64,000 nt of DNA from an uncultured Flavobacteriales bacterium (lineage in GTDB: Bacteria; Bacteroidota; Bacteroidia; Flavobacteriales; Schleiferiaceae), in contig CAJQHZ010000027.1 in NCBI GenBank assembly GCA_905478295.1, positions 47,952 to 111,951 on the forward strand, read 5' to 3'. Below the pieces are notes generated by a model. The model ran no database searches. It was not told the DNA's origin and worked only from the letters and a program-made list of their open reading frames with translations. The translations under genes and the position numbers were made by a program. Positions 26,026 through 34,084 of the stretch are shown here, piece by piece. Positions within the stretch are counted from its first letter, which is position 1. Each line of letters begins with the position of its first letter.

Positions 26026-26574
26026 ATGTCTATAGATATACTTTTAGAGTGGAGCGCGACGCTTCTAGGATTACTGTTCATATATGGCTTAATCGAACGA
26101 AAGGTTTGGGCGTGGCCCTTTGGAACGCTGTCTTCCGCACTTTCTGTGGCATTATTCCTTAGAGCCGGCCTGTATGCGGAAAGTGGTCTTTATTTTGTGT
26201 ACGTTCTTATGGGCTTTTACGGTTGGAGCCAATGGTATGTGCGCTCCTCTAGTGAGCGTGTTGCATTGGTTTCGCTTCCAATAAAATTTCAATACCTGGC
26301 TTTGCTTGGAATTCCTGCAGCGCTCGGATTAGGCTACGCTCTAAATACGTTGCCTGGTGTGTCATATGCCTATTTCGACGCGTTTACAACCGTCTTTGGA
26401 TTGTGGGCGACATGGCAGGAAGCTAAAAGAATTCGTACTGCCTTCCATTACTGGATTCCTTTAAATATTGCTTCTGTTATTCTTTACGGTATTAAGGGAC
26501 TTTGGGTGTATGCAGCGCTCATGGTAATATATTCTGCAATGAGTGTTGTAGGATTTATACGATGGCGCAAATAA
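26026..26574 (+). CDS. pnuC: PnuC-family vitamin/nucleoside transporter
   Basis: A 182-residue integral membrane protein with about seven helices. It carries features of the PnuC family: WAWPFGTLSSALSVALFLRAGLYAESGLYFVYVLMGFYGWSQW and the second-repeat equivalent WATWQEAKRIRTAFHYWIPLNIASVILYGIKGLWVYAALMVIYSAMSVVGFIRW. By family it imports nicotinamide riboside (or thiamine, PnuT subtype) by facilitated diffusion. The ATG follows the T-run of the sucC terminator immediately, so expression needs read-through or a start site inside the hairpin region. No riboswitch is visible. Confidence 0.85.
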   Translation: MSIDILLEWSATLLGLLFIYGLIERKVWAWPFGTLSSALSVALFLRAGLYAESGLYFVYVLMGFYGWSQWYVRSSSERVALVSLPIKFQYLALLGIPAALGLGYALNTLPGVSYAYFDAFTTVFGLWATWQEAKRIRTAFHYWIPLNIASVILYGIKGLWVYAALMVIYSAMSVVGFIRWRK

Positions 26575-26614
26575 TTCAGTTATTTTAGTGGCCAATTCGT
26601 AATTACACCAAGAC

Positions 26615-27214
26615 ATGAACGCACAAGAATATATTGACCTGGTAAAAACAACGCTCGACGCTCTAGACCCAACTCGTTTGGACCAATTGGTTGATGCGTT
26701 TCATACAACTTATGAAAAGGGAGGGAACATTTACACCATGGGAAATGGTGGATCTGGTGCTTCTGCCTCTCATGCCGCTGGTGATTTCTTGAAGGGCGCT
26801 AGCTATGGTTTAGAGAAACGATTCAAGATGATCTGTTTAAACGACAACCTTCCCTCAATGATGGCTATTGCAAATGATATCGGTTGGGAAAGCATTTTTA
26901 TAGAGCCTCTTAAAAACTTCTTACAACCGCATGACCTAGTTATAGGTATTAGTGGATCGGGCAATAGTAAAAACGTCGTTGCGGCGATGGAATATGCGAA
27001 TGAAAAAGGCGCTACTACAGTCGCATTAAGTGGCTTTAAAGGCGGCAAAATCGCCCAAATCGCAACCATCAATGTGCACGCACCCGTGATGGATATGGAA
27101 GTGACTGAAGACGTACATATGGTTATTTTCAATATTGTGAAAAAGCAAATGATGACCCGCTTAATGGGCGAAAATCCATCGATGGGATCTACGTACGACC
27201 AAAGAATAGGATAA
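26615..27214 (+). CDS. SIS-domain phosphosugar isomerase (GmhA-like)
   Basis: A 199-residue SIS-domain protein (NIYTMGNGGSGASASHAAGDFLKG...LNDNLPSMMAIANDIGWESIF...HDLVIGISGSGNSKNVVAAMEYANEKGATTVALSGFKGGK...EDVHMVIFNIVKKQMM). The pattern is that of D-sedoheptulose-7-phosphate isomerase GmhA, which starts LPS-core or S-layer heptose synthesis, and of the related DiaA. It abuts the WbpB/WlbA-like gene with zero spacing, which supports a role in surface polysaccharide synthesis. No other heptose gene is in the window, so substrate assignment stays open. Confidence 0.85.
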   Translation: MNAQEYIDLVKTTLDALDPTRLDQLVDAFHTTYEKGGNIYTMGNGGSGASASHAAGDFLKGASYGLEKRFKMICLNDNLPSMMAIANDIGWESIFIEPLKNFLQPHDLVIGISGSGNSKNVVAAMEYANEKGATTVALSGFKGGKIAQIATINVHAPVMDMEVTEDVHMVIFNIVKKQMMTRLMGENPSMGSTYDQRIG

Positions 27215-28201
27215 ATGAAGCGTTTCGCGCTGATAGGAGCAGCAGGATATATCGCTCCAAGACATCTAAAAGCAATAAAAGATGTAGGAGGGGAGTTGGT
27301 AGCAGCCTACGATCCTAGTGATAGTGTGGGGCATTTAGATGCCTATTTCCCTTCAGCTGCATTTTTCACAGAATTCGAGCGCTTTGACAGGCATTTAAAC
27401 AAACTTTCGGAGCGTGGACAGGGCGTTGATTACATTAGCATTTGTTCTCCTAATTATCTTCATGATAGTCACATTCGCTATGCGCTTCGCATGAATGCAC
27501 ACTGTATTTGTGAGAAGCCGCTAACGCTTAGACCATGGAATATAGATGGTTTAAGTTCGGTTAGTCAAAGCACTGATAAAAAGGTGTTTACAATACTTCA
27601 ATTGCGCTTACATGAACGTGTCATTGCGTTAAAGAAAGAAGTAGAAGACCAATTAAAATCGGACCCGACTCACATTTTTGACGTAGAGCTAACTTACATC
27701 ACCTCTCGTGGTAATTGGTACTATGCTTCTTGGAAAGGTGATGAAGAAAAAAGTGGCGGAATTGCCACAAATATTGGCGTTCATTTCTTTGATATGTTGC
27801 ATTGGATTTTCGGCCCTGTCCAGCATCAAAAAGTACATGTCCGCTCGCACGATCGCGCTTCAGGAGTCTTGTCTTTTAAAAACGCAAATGTGCGCTGGTT
27901 TCTGAGCATTAATGCAGCGACATTACCTGAAACGGTGGTACAAAATGGGGGTAGAATTCATCGTAGTCTGCGTTTCGACCAATGGTCTTTCGATTTTACC
28001 GAAGGCTTTACAGAATTACATTCTCGTTCTTACGCGCATATTCTGAACGGTGAAGGCTTTTCAGAGCGCGACGCACATGCTGCGATTAGTATCGTTCATG
28101 GCATGCGTGAATCACAGATCAGCCCGTTAGATTCCGAGGCGCATTCATTGGCTTCTTTGCCCCAAGATCTGCATCCTTTTTATCCCATAAAGGAATCGTA
28201 A
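27215..28201 (+). CDS. wbpB: UDP-N-acetylglucosaminuronate 3-dehydrogenase (WbpB/WlbA)
   Basis: A 328-residue Gfo/Idh/MocA oxidoreductase. The N-terminal Rossmann motif is FALIGAAGYIAPRHLKAIKDVGGELVAAYDPSDSVG. Downstream, ICSPNYLHDSHIRYALRMNAHCICEKPL, TILQLRLHERVIALKKEV, ELTYITSRGNWYYASWKGDEEKSGGIATNIGVHFFDMLHWIFG and SEGFTELH-type segments closely follow WlbA. It oxidises C3 of UDP-GlcNAcA in the pathway to UDP-ManNAc3NAcA. The transaminase (wbpE), acetyltransferase (wbpD) and epimerase (wbpI) of the same pathway are about 10 kb downstream. wbpA is not in the window. It begins directly after the SIS gene stop. Confidence 0.9.
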   Translation: MKRFALIGAAGYIAPRHLKAIKDVGGELVAAYDPSDSVGHLDAYFPSAAFFTEFERFDRHLNKLSERGQGVDYISICSPNYLHDSHIRYALRMNAHCICEKPLTLRPWNIDGLSSVSQSTDKKVFTILQLRLHERVIALKKEVEDQLKSDPTHIFDVELTYITSRGNWYYASWKGDEEKSGGIATNIGVHFFDMLHWIFGPVQHQKVHVRSHDRASGVLSFKNANVRWFLSINAATLPETVVQNGGRIHRSLRFDQWSFDFTEGFTELHSRSYAHILNGEGFSERDAHAAISIVHGMRESQISPLDSEAHSLASLPQDLHPFYPIKES

Positions 28202-28265
28202 TCTACTCTTTATTAGCGTTGTAAGAAGTAGTCAATAGTTATTCACACTCCTTTAGGAAGGCGTA

Positions 28266-28282
28266 TAGTTTTGTTAGCTTTG
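28266..28282 (+). promoter_or_regulatory. Two overlapping -7 elements before dnaE
   Basis: TAGTTTTG (28266-28273) and TAGCTTTG (28275-28282) both fit TAnnTTTG exactly and lie 39 and 30 nt before the dnaE ATG. They may be alternative start sites; no convincing -33 element accompanies them. Confidence 0.45.
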
Positions 28283-28311
28283 AGAGGACCTCATTAGGAC
28301 TTTACGCCTCT

Positions 28312-31300
28312 ATGTTTTTAATATTTGACACTGAAACGACCGGTTTTCCAAAGAATTGGAATGCCCCCATTACGGACCTTGATAATTGGCCTCGTGTGGT
28401 TCAATTGGCATGGCAAATCCACGATGAGAATGGCGCGCTCGTGGAAGTTCAGGATCATATTATTTATCCGGACGGATTTGACATACCGTTTAATGCAACA
28501 AAAGTGCACGGTATCTCTACCGAACGCGCTAAGAGCGAAGGAAAGCCACTCGGGGATGTTTTAGCGATTTTTGAGACGGCGCTTGAAAAGTGCGAATATC
28601 TTGTGGGTCACAATGTTAATTTTGACCTTAATGTGACCGGTTGTGAATACTACAGGGTCAAGGGTGTCAATCCACTGGACGCGAAAAAACCGTTGGATTC
28701 GTGTACGGAAACGACGGCTAAATTATGCGAATTACCAGGTGGACGAGGAGGTAAATTTAAACTACCAAAACTTGAAGAACTTCACGTCCATTTGTTTGGA
28801 GAAGGATTTGCTGAGGCACATAATGCAGCCTTCGACGTCGAGGCAACCGCTCGTGTTTTTCTAGAGTTACTCCGTCTAAAGGTTATTACACCAGAGGTTA
28901 TAGGCAAACCTACCGGCTTTCTGGATGGATTCTATACTGCAAATACAGCTCCTATTAAGGCTATAGGTTTGGCTGTTGACGAAGCACGTAAAAAGCGGGC
29001 TAAAGGATTGGGAGGAGATGAGGTATCTGAAGTTACCGCCACTACGGACCTCCATGCAGCCGATGTTGATTTTGCGCACTTGCACAACCACAGTCAGTTT
29101 TCTATTTTACAAGCAACGACTGTAGTTAGTGAATTAGTGCGGGCTGCGGTGGAGAATGGTCATGCAGGAGTTGCATTGACGGATCTAGGCAATATCATGG
29201 GCGCATTTCACTTTAACCGCGCGGTTATGGGGGTTCCTGGGAACCGAGAGGCGTATGAGCATAATCAAAAAGTAAAAAGTGGAGCTTCGAACGAGCCACT
29301 TCAAGAATATCCGTTTGTTGGTGTTATAGGTTGCGAATTCTATGTTTGTGATGACAGGCTTGATCGAAGTAAAAAAGACGATGGATATCAAATCGTAATT
29401 CTCGCCAAAAGTAAAAAAGGGTATCACAATCTTGCTAAGCTCAGCAGCGAAGGCATGTTGAATGGCTTTTACTATGTTCCGAGAATTGATAGAGCCTTCC
29501 TTCTTGAAAATAAAGAAGATTTGATTGTTCTAAGCGGAGGCTTACGCGGAGAAATACAGCATCTCTACCTCAATGTGGGTGAAGTACAGGCACGAGAAGC
29601 TCTGGAATGGTGGCAGGATCAGTTTGGTGAGGATTTCTACCTAGAATTGAACCGTCACGGTCTTGATGAAGAGGACCACGTCAATTTACAACTACTTAAA
29701 TACGCCAAGGAATACGGCATTAAATACATTGCCGCTAACAACACCTTCTATTTAACTCAGGAAAATGCGGAGGCACACGATATCCTCCTCTGTGTAAAAG
29801 AGGGCGCACAAAAGAGTACCCCAATAGGTCGTGGCCGAGGCTTCCGTTACGGATTCCCTAATCAAGAGTTTTATTTCAAGAGTAAAGAGGAAATGGTTGA
29901 GCTGTTTTCCGATTTGCCTGAAGCACTGAATACAACAAAAGAAATTTTAGATAAAATAGAGTTGTATCCTCTCGAGCGTGATGTGTTGCTTCCTGAATTT
30001 GATATTCCTGAGCAATTCAAAGATCCTCAGGACAAGGTTGATGCGGGACAACGTGGTGAGAATGCGTACTTACGACATTTGACTTACGAAGGTGCTAAAG
30101 CACGCTATGAGGACTTATCATCGGAAGTTAGCGAGCGTTTAGACTTTGAGCTTGAGACCATTGCACGTACTGGCTATCCCGGGTATTTCTTGATTGTACA
30201 AGATTTTTGTGAAGCAGCACGACAAATGGGCGTTAGTGTGGGACCGGGACGTGGTTCTGCAGCGGGCTCTGCGGTGGCGTATTGTACAGGGATTACAAAT
30301 GTGGACCCCATTAAATATGACCTGCTGTTCGAGCGTTTTTTGAATCCTGAACGTGTATCTCTTCCTGATATTGATATTGATTTTGACGATGAAGGCCGCG
30401 ATAAGGTCATTCAGTATGTTATCGATAAATATGGCTCCTCTCAGGTGGCTCAAATCATCACCTATGGTACGATGGCAGCAAAGAGTTCCATACGTGATGC
30501 GGGAAGGGTGCTAGAATTGCCATTGCCGGATACGGATCGTATTGCAAAGCTAATTCCAGACATGACAAAGCTTAAAAAGCTCTGGGAATTAGATGAAAAG
30601 CAACTACGAAGCAAATTTGGTTCTGAAGAAGCAAGTATGGTTCGCCAGTTAAAATCACTTTCCGAAGGCGAATCGCTTGAGGCAACGACTATCAACCAAG
30701 CTCGTGTTTTGGAAGGTTCGCTTCGGAATACTGGAATTCATGCATGTGGAGTAATTATTACACCAAGTGATATTCGAGAATTGGTTCCCGTGGCTCGTGC
30801 AAAGGATTCGGAAATGTGGTGTACCCAATTCGATAACTCCGTGGTGGAAGATGCGGGACTGCTTAAAATGGATTTTTTAGGCCTGCGTACGCTGACCATT
30901 ATCAAAGAGGCATGCCGTTTGGTCAAACAACGTCACGATGTAGATCTAGACCCGGATAGTTTTCCGCTTGATGATACAAAAACGTACGAATTATTTCAAC
31001 GAGGAGAAACTGTGGGAATCTTCCAATACGAAAGTGCTGGAATGCAAAAATACCTCAAAGAACTAAAGCCCACTGAGTTTGCAGATCTCATTGCAATGAA
31101 TGCCTTATATCGTCCAGGACCTTTAGAATATATTCCTGAATTCATTGATCGAAAACACGGCCGCAAGGAAATCGTTTACGATTTAGATGCTATGGAGGGC
31201 AAGCTCAAAGAAACCTACGGGATTACCGTCTATCAAGAGCAAGTAATGTTGTTATCGCAAGAGTTGTCTGGTTTTTCAAAAGGTCAAGCCGATATGCTTC

Positions 31301-32694
31301 GCAAGGGTATGGGTAAGAAACAAAAACACATCATTGATAAGCTTAAGCCAATGTTCTTAGACGGCGGTGAAGAACGTGGTCACGATAGGGACGTGCTCGA
31401 GAAAGTTTGGAAGGATTGGGAGGCGTTCGCTTCGTATGCATTTAACAAATCACATTCCACATGTTACGCGTGGGTAGCCTACCAAACAGCTTACCTCAAA
31501 GCGCATTATCCTGCAGAATTTATGGCATCAGTATTGTCAAATAACATGTCGGATTTAAAGACGGTCACCTTCTTTATGGAAGAATGCCGCCGCATTGGTG
31601 TACAAGTATTGGGTCCTTCTGTGAATGAAAGTTTATTGCGGTTTGCTGTTAACCCAAAAGGTGCAGTTCGATTCGGAATGGGCGGTATGAAAGGTGTTGG
31701 TGAAAATGCAGTCCGTGAAATCATCGCTCAACGTGAAGATGGAGGACAATTCAAAAATCTCTTCGATTTATTAGAGCGCATAGACCTCCGACAAGCCAAT
31801 AGAAAAACGATCGAATGCCTCATTCTTGGTGGTGCTATGGATGATTTCGAGGGTACCCACCGTGCGATGTATTTCTCGGAGGAAGAGGGTGGACGTAGTT
31901 TTGTAGAAAAAGCAATCAAATACGTTCAAGGCAAGAAAAACGATGCGGAAAGTGCACAAGCTTCACTTTTTGGTGAAGGATCTGGAGAAGAACTTCCACC
32001 GCCCACTATGCCTGACGTACCTGAATGGCCATCAATCGTTGCACTGAAGAAGGAAAAGGAGATTAACGGGGTGTACCTTAGTTCTCATCCGCTTGATGAC
32101 TTTAGAACAGAGATTAAGTATTTCTGTAACGCCTCTTTGAGCCGTTTGATTAATGTCGAAAGCATATTGGGCCGAGATGTAACCGTTGCCGGGATAGTAA
32201 CCGATGCGCAACATCGTATTTCAAAAATGGGAAAAGGTTGGGGGATATTCCGACTCGAGGATTTTCATGGGGATTATGAATTCAAGCTCTTTGGTGAAGA
32301 TTACCTGAAGTTCCGTCACTTCTTTGATAACGAGCAATTACTCTATATAAGAGCACGCGGCAGAAAGTTTAATCAACGCCAAGGCGAAGGCTTTGTAGAA
32401 CGTTTGAGCGTCGATGTTGCAGAGGTACGTTTACTTTCGGAAGTTTTGGAGGAAAGCAGTAAGAGTCTAGAGATTAAACTAAGTTTACAACAACTGACCA
32501 CGCCATTGGTAGATGAACTTCATGAGCTTTTAGCGCTGTATCCTGGGAAAAAACGAGTGAAGCTGCATGTGATAGATTTAGAAGAAAAACTTGATATAAA
32601 ACTGCCTGTAAAAGAATTCAAAGTCACTATCACGAAGGACTTGTTGCAGGTACTAGAATACCATGATAAACTACAACCAAAGGTGATAAACTAG
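28312..32694 (+). CDS. dnaE: DNA polymerase III alpha subunit with fused N-terminal proofreading exonuclease
   Basis: A 1460-residue replicative polymerase. Residues 1-190 form a DEDDh exonuclease (DTET at 6-9, GHNVNFD with Asp105, His170 and Asp175 in HNAAFD). A PHP domain starts near 254 (FAHLHNHSQFSIL), but several metal ligands look lost (LTDLG instead of LTDHG; NNTF instead of NDVH). The polymerase core has PGRGSAAGS at 645-653 and catalytic PDIDIDF (Asp686/Asp688), then fingers, a beta-clamp-binding region and an OB fold (VTVAGIVTDAQHRI...GWGIFRLEDF). Such a fusion gives one chain both synthesis and proofreading; it is known in Bacteroidota. The next gene starts with no spacer. Confidence 0.95.
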   Translation: MFLIFDTETTGFPKNWNAPITDLDNWPRVVQLAWQIHDENGALVEVQDHIIYPDGFDIPFNATKVHGISTERAKSEGKPLGDVLAIFETALEKCEYLVGHNVNFDLNVTGCEYYRVKGVNPLDAKKPLDSCTETTAKLCELPGGRGGKFKLPKLEELHVHLFGEGFAEAHNAAFDVEATARVFLELLRLKVITPEVIGKPTGFLDGFYTANTAPIKAIGLAVDEARKKRAKGLGGDEVSEVTATTDLHAADVDFAHLHNHSQFSILQATTVVSELVRAAVENGHAGVALTDLGNIMGAFHFNRAVMGVPGNREAYEHNQKVKSGASNEPLQEYPFVGVIGCEFYVCDDRLDRSKKDDGYQIVILAKSKKGYHNLAKLSSEGMLNGFYYVPRIDRAFLLENKEDLIVLSGGLRGEIQHLYLNVGEVQAREALEWWQDQFGEDFYLELNRHGLDEEDHVNLQLLKYAKEYGIKYIAANNTFYLTQENAEAHDILLCVKEGAQKSTPIGRGRGFRYGFPNQEFYFKSKEEMVELFSDLPEALNTTKEILDKIELYPLERDVLLPEFDIPEQFKDPQDKVDAGQRGENAYLRHLTYEGAKARYEDLSSEVSERLDFELETIARTGYPGYFLIVQDFCEAARQMGVSVGPGRGSAAGSAVAYCTGITNVDPIKYDLLFERFLNPERVSLPDIDIDFDDEGRDKVIQYVIDKYGSSQVAQIITYGTMAAKSSIRDAGRVLELPLPDTDRIAKLIPDMTKLKKLWELDEKQLRSKFGSEEASMVRQLKSLSEGESLEATTINQARVLEGSLRNTGIHACGVIITPSDIRELVPVARAKDSEMWCTQFDNSVVEDAGLLKMDFLGLRTLTIIKEACRLVKQRHDVDLDPDSFPLDDTKTYELFQRGETVGIFQYESAGMQKYLKELKPTEFADLIAMNALYRPGPLEYIPEFIDRKHGRKEIVYDLDAMEGKLKETYGITVYQEQVMLLSQELSGFSKGQADMLRKGMGKKQKHIIDKLKPMFLDGGEERGHDRDVLEKVWKDWEAFASYAFNKSHSTCYAWVAYQTAYLKAHYPAEFMASVLSNNMSDLKTVTFFMEECRRIGVQVLGPSVNESLLRFAVNPKGAVRFGMGGMKGVGENAVREIIAQREDGGQFKNLFDLLERIDLRQANRKTIECLILGGAMDDFEGTHRAMYFSEEEGGRSFVEKAIKYVQGKKNDAESAQASLFGEGSGEELPPPTMPDVPEWPSIVALKKEKEINGVYLSSHPLDDFRTEIKYFCNASLSRLINVESILGRDVTVAGIVTDAQHRISKMGKGWGIFRLEDFHGDYEFKLFGEDYLKFRHFFDNEQLLYIRARGRKFNQRQGEGFVERLSVDVAEVRLLSEVLEESSKSLEIKLSLQQLTTPLVDELHELLALYPGKKRVKLHVIDLEEKLDIKLPVKEFKVTITKDLLQVLEYHDKLQPKVIN

Positions 32695-33504
32695 ATGAAA
32701 AAGTGGATTGGATGCATCATGCTAGTCTTTACGACACCTCTTTTAGCCCAGGTGAACTGTGTAACTACACCGGACCAGTTAGGGCCCTATTTTATTGAAA
32801 ATGCACCGATCATTACTAATGACACCCTTGCTCCAGGAGTTAATGACACGGCAAGAGCTTTACAGCTTACGTTTTATGTTTCATCAAATTGTGATACAGT
32901 AGATTTAGATACACTTGCGAGCACCTATATGGTGGAGTTGTGGCACGCAAATACGCTGGGCGAGTATAGCAATGTCGATGGCAATCCGAACGACTTCGCT
33001 TACCGAGGTAAATTGGAACTCTCGGGAAAGTCTACCATATTTCACACTGAATTACCAGGTATTTATCCTTACCGACCCTCGCACATTCATCTAAAAAGTT
33101 ATCTAACAGATGCTTGGTTTACAGATACATTGGTGACTCAAGTTTATTTTGAAGGCGATTCACTCATACCCTTTGATGTTGCCAATACGTTTCCAGAACG
33201 TTGGATACGTCTAGACACTACGGCAAAAGGATTCACTGGTGGTTTTGCTTTTGGACTGGCGCTGCACATTGGAATGAAGGAGCGCGATGATACACCTTGG
33301 ACGTGTTTTCCAAATCCTGCAAAGAATACGCTCACTCTAAAAACTACAGGTTCTATTCGTGCTATTCAAATTATTGATATGCGCGGCAGCGTGCACTTTG
33401 AGGGTGATTTAGCTGATGGGGGTACCATAGATATTTCGGATTGGCCTCGAGGGAGTTATATCGTGCGTAGAGACGGTACAGCCCAGCTCTTGCTGGTTCA
33501 ATAG
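32695..33504 (+). CDS. Secreted intradiol-dioxygenase-like protein with T9SS type A sorting domain
   Basis: A 269-residue protein. Signal peptide MKKWIGCIMLVFTTPLLAQ. The body resembles the intradiol ring-cleavage dioxygenase beta-sandwich (TPDQLGPYFIENAPI...YMVELWHANTLGEYSNVDG...GIYPYRPSHIHLKSYLTDAWFTDTLVTQVYFEGD). Candidate iron ligands are the Tyr in GEYSN, a Tyr in GIYPYRP and the two His of SHIHLK. The last ~70 residues (CFPNPAKNTLTLKTTGSIRAIQIIDMRG...GSYIVRRDGTAQLLLVQ) are a type A T9SS domain, so it is exported across the outer membrane. Its ATG directly follows the dnaE stop. The substrate is unknown. Confidence 0.85.
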   Translation: MKKWIGCIMLVFTTPLLAQVNCVTTPDQLGPYFIENAPIITNDTLAPGVNDTARALQLTFYVSSNCDTVDLDTLASTYMVELWHANTLGEYSNVDGNPNDFAYRGKLELSGKSTIFHTELPGIYPYRPSHIHLKSYLTDAWFTDTLVTQVYFEGDSLIPFDVANTFPERWIRLDTTAKGFTGGFAFGLALHIGMKERDDTPWTCFPNPAKNTLTLKTTGSIRAIQIIDMRGSVHFEGDLADGGTIDISDWPRGSYIVRRDGTAQLLLVQ

Positions 33505-33591
33505 GGTTTTTAACAGAATAGGGTCATTTCGTGTGGATAACATCAATGACCTCATAGGTGGAGCCTATAGGTTACAAGGCTAAATTGGTCC

Positions 33592-33599
33592 TACTTTTG
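33592..33599 (+). promoter_or_regulatory. -7 element (TACTTTTG) of trxA
   Basis: An exact TAnnTTTG match ending 25 nt before the thioredoxin ATG. Confidence 0.5.
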
Positions 33600-33624
33600 A
33601 ATTAAGAAAACGAAATACATTTTT

Positions 33625-33942
33625 ATGGCACTCGAAATAACAGAAGCAAACTTTGAAGAAGTTGTAATGAAATCAGACAAGCCTGTATTGGTTGACTTCT
33701 GGGCAGAATGGTGCGGCCCTTGCCGCATGGTTGGACCAGTTGTTGATGAATTGGCGGGTGATTACGAAGGCAAGGCAGTTGTAGGAAAATTAAACGTAGA
33801 CACGGACGGTGCGGTTGCACAGCAGTTCGGTGTACGTAACATCCCAACGCTATTGGTTTTCAAAAACGGTGAGATCGTAGATAAGCAAGTGGGAGCAACA
33901 AGTAAACAAGTACTTGCGGCGAAGCTTGATGGCGCGATGTAA
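33625..33942 (+). CDS. trxA: Thioredoxin
   Basis: A 105-residue cytosolic thioredoxin. The active site is WAEWCGPCRM with Cys30 and Cys33; buried Asp24 (VDFW) and cis-Pro in RNIPTLLVF are present. No signal peptide. It keeps cytoplasmic protein disulfides reduced and donates electrons to reductases. It appears monocistronic: its own -7 element upstream and a strong terminator 22 bp after the stop. Confidence 0.96.
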   Translation: MALEITEANFEEVVMKSDKPVLVDFWAEWCGPCRMVGPVVDELAGDYEGKAVVGKLNVDTDGAVAQQFGVRNIPTLLVFKNGEIVDKQVGATSKQVLAAKLDGAM

Positions 33943-33963
33943 GTAACCGCAAAGCAAAATTTC

Positions 33964-34000
33964 AAAAGCCCCCAATCCGTGAGGATTGGGGGCTTTTTTT
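33964..34000 (+). terminator. Strong rho-independent terminator after trxA
   Basis: A 15-bp perfect stem (33964-33978 with 33983-33997), GTGA loop and a run of seven T that starts inside the 3' arm. Confidence 0.92.
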
Positions 34001-34084
34001 GTTCGCAACTTTTAGTTCTTTACAAAAATTGACTTTTAGGATATGGCGTGCCAATTTGAATAGAAACCTCAAATATCGCGTCTT

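Noticed and set aside
28239..28247. DnaA-box-like TTATTCACA upstream of dnaE
   Set aside because: Only a single copy that fits TTATNCACA, with no cluster and no AT-rich unwinding element; expected by chance in this base composition.
33554..33568. Short inverted repeat ATAGG...CCTAT after the dioxygenase-like gene
   Set aside because: Only 5 bp and without T-run.
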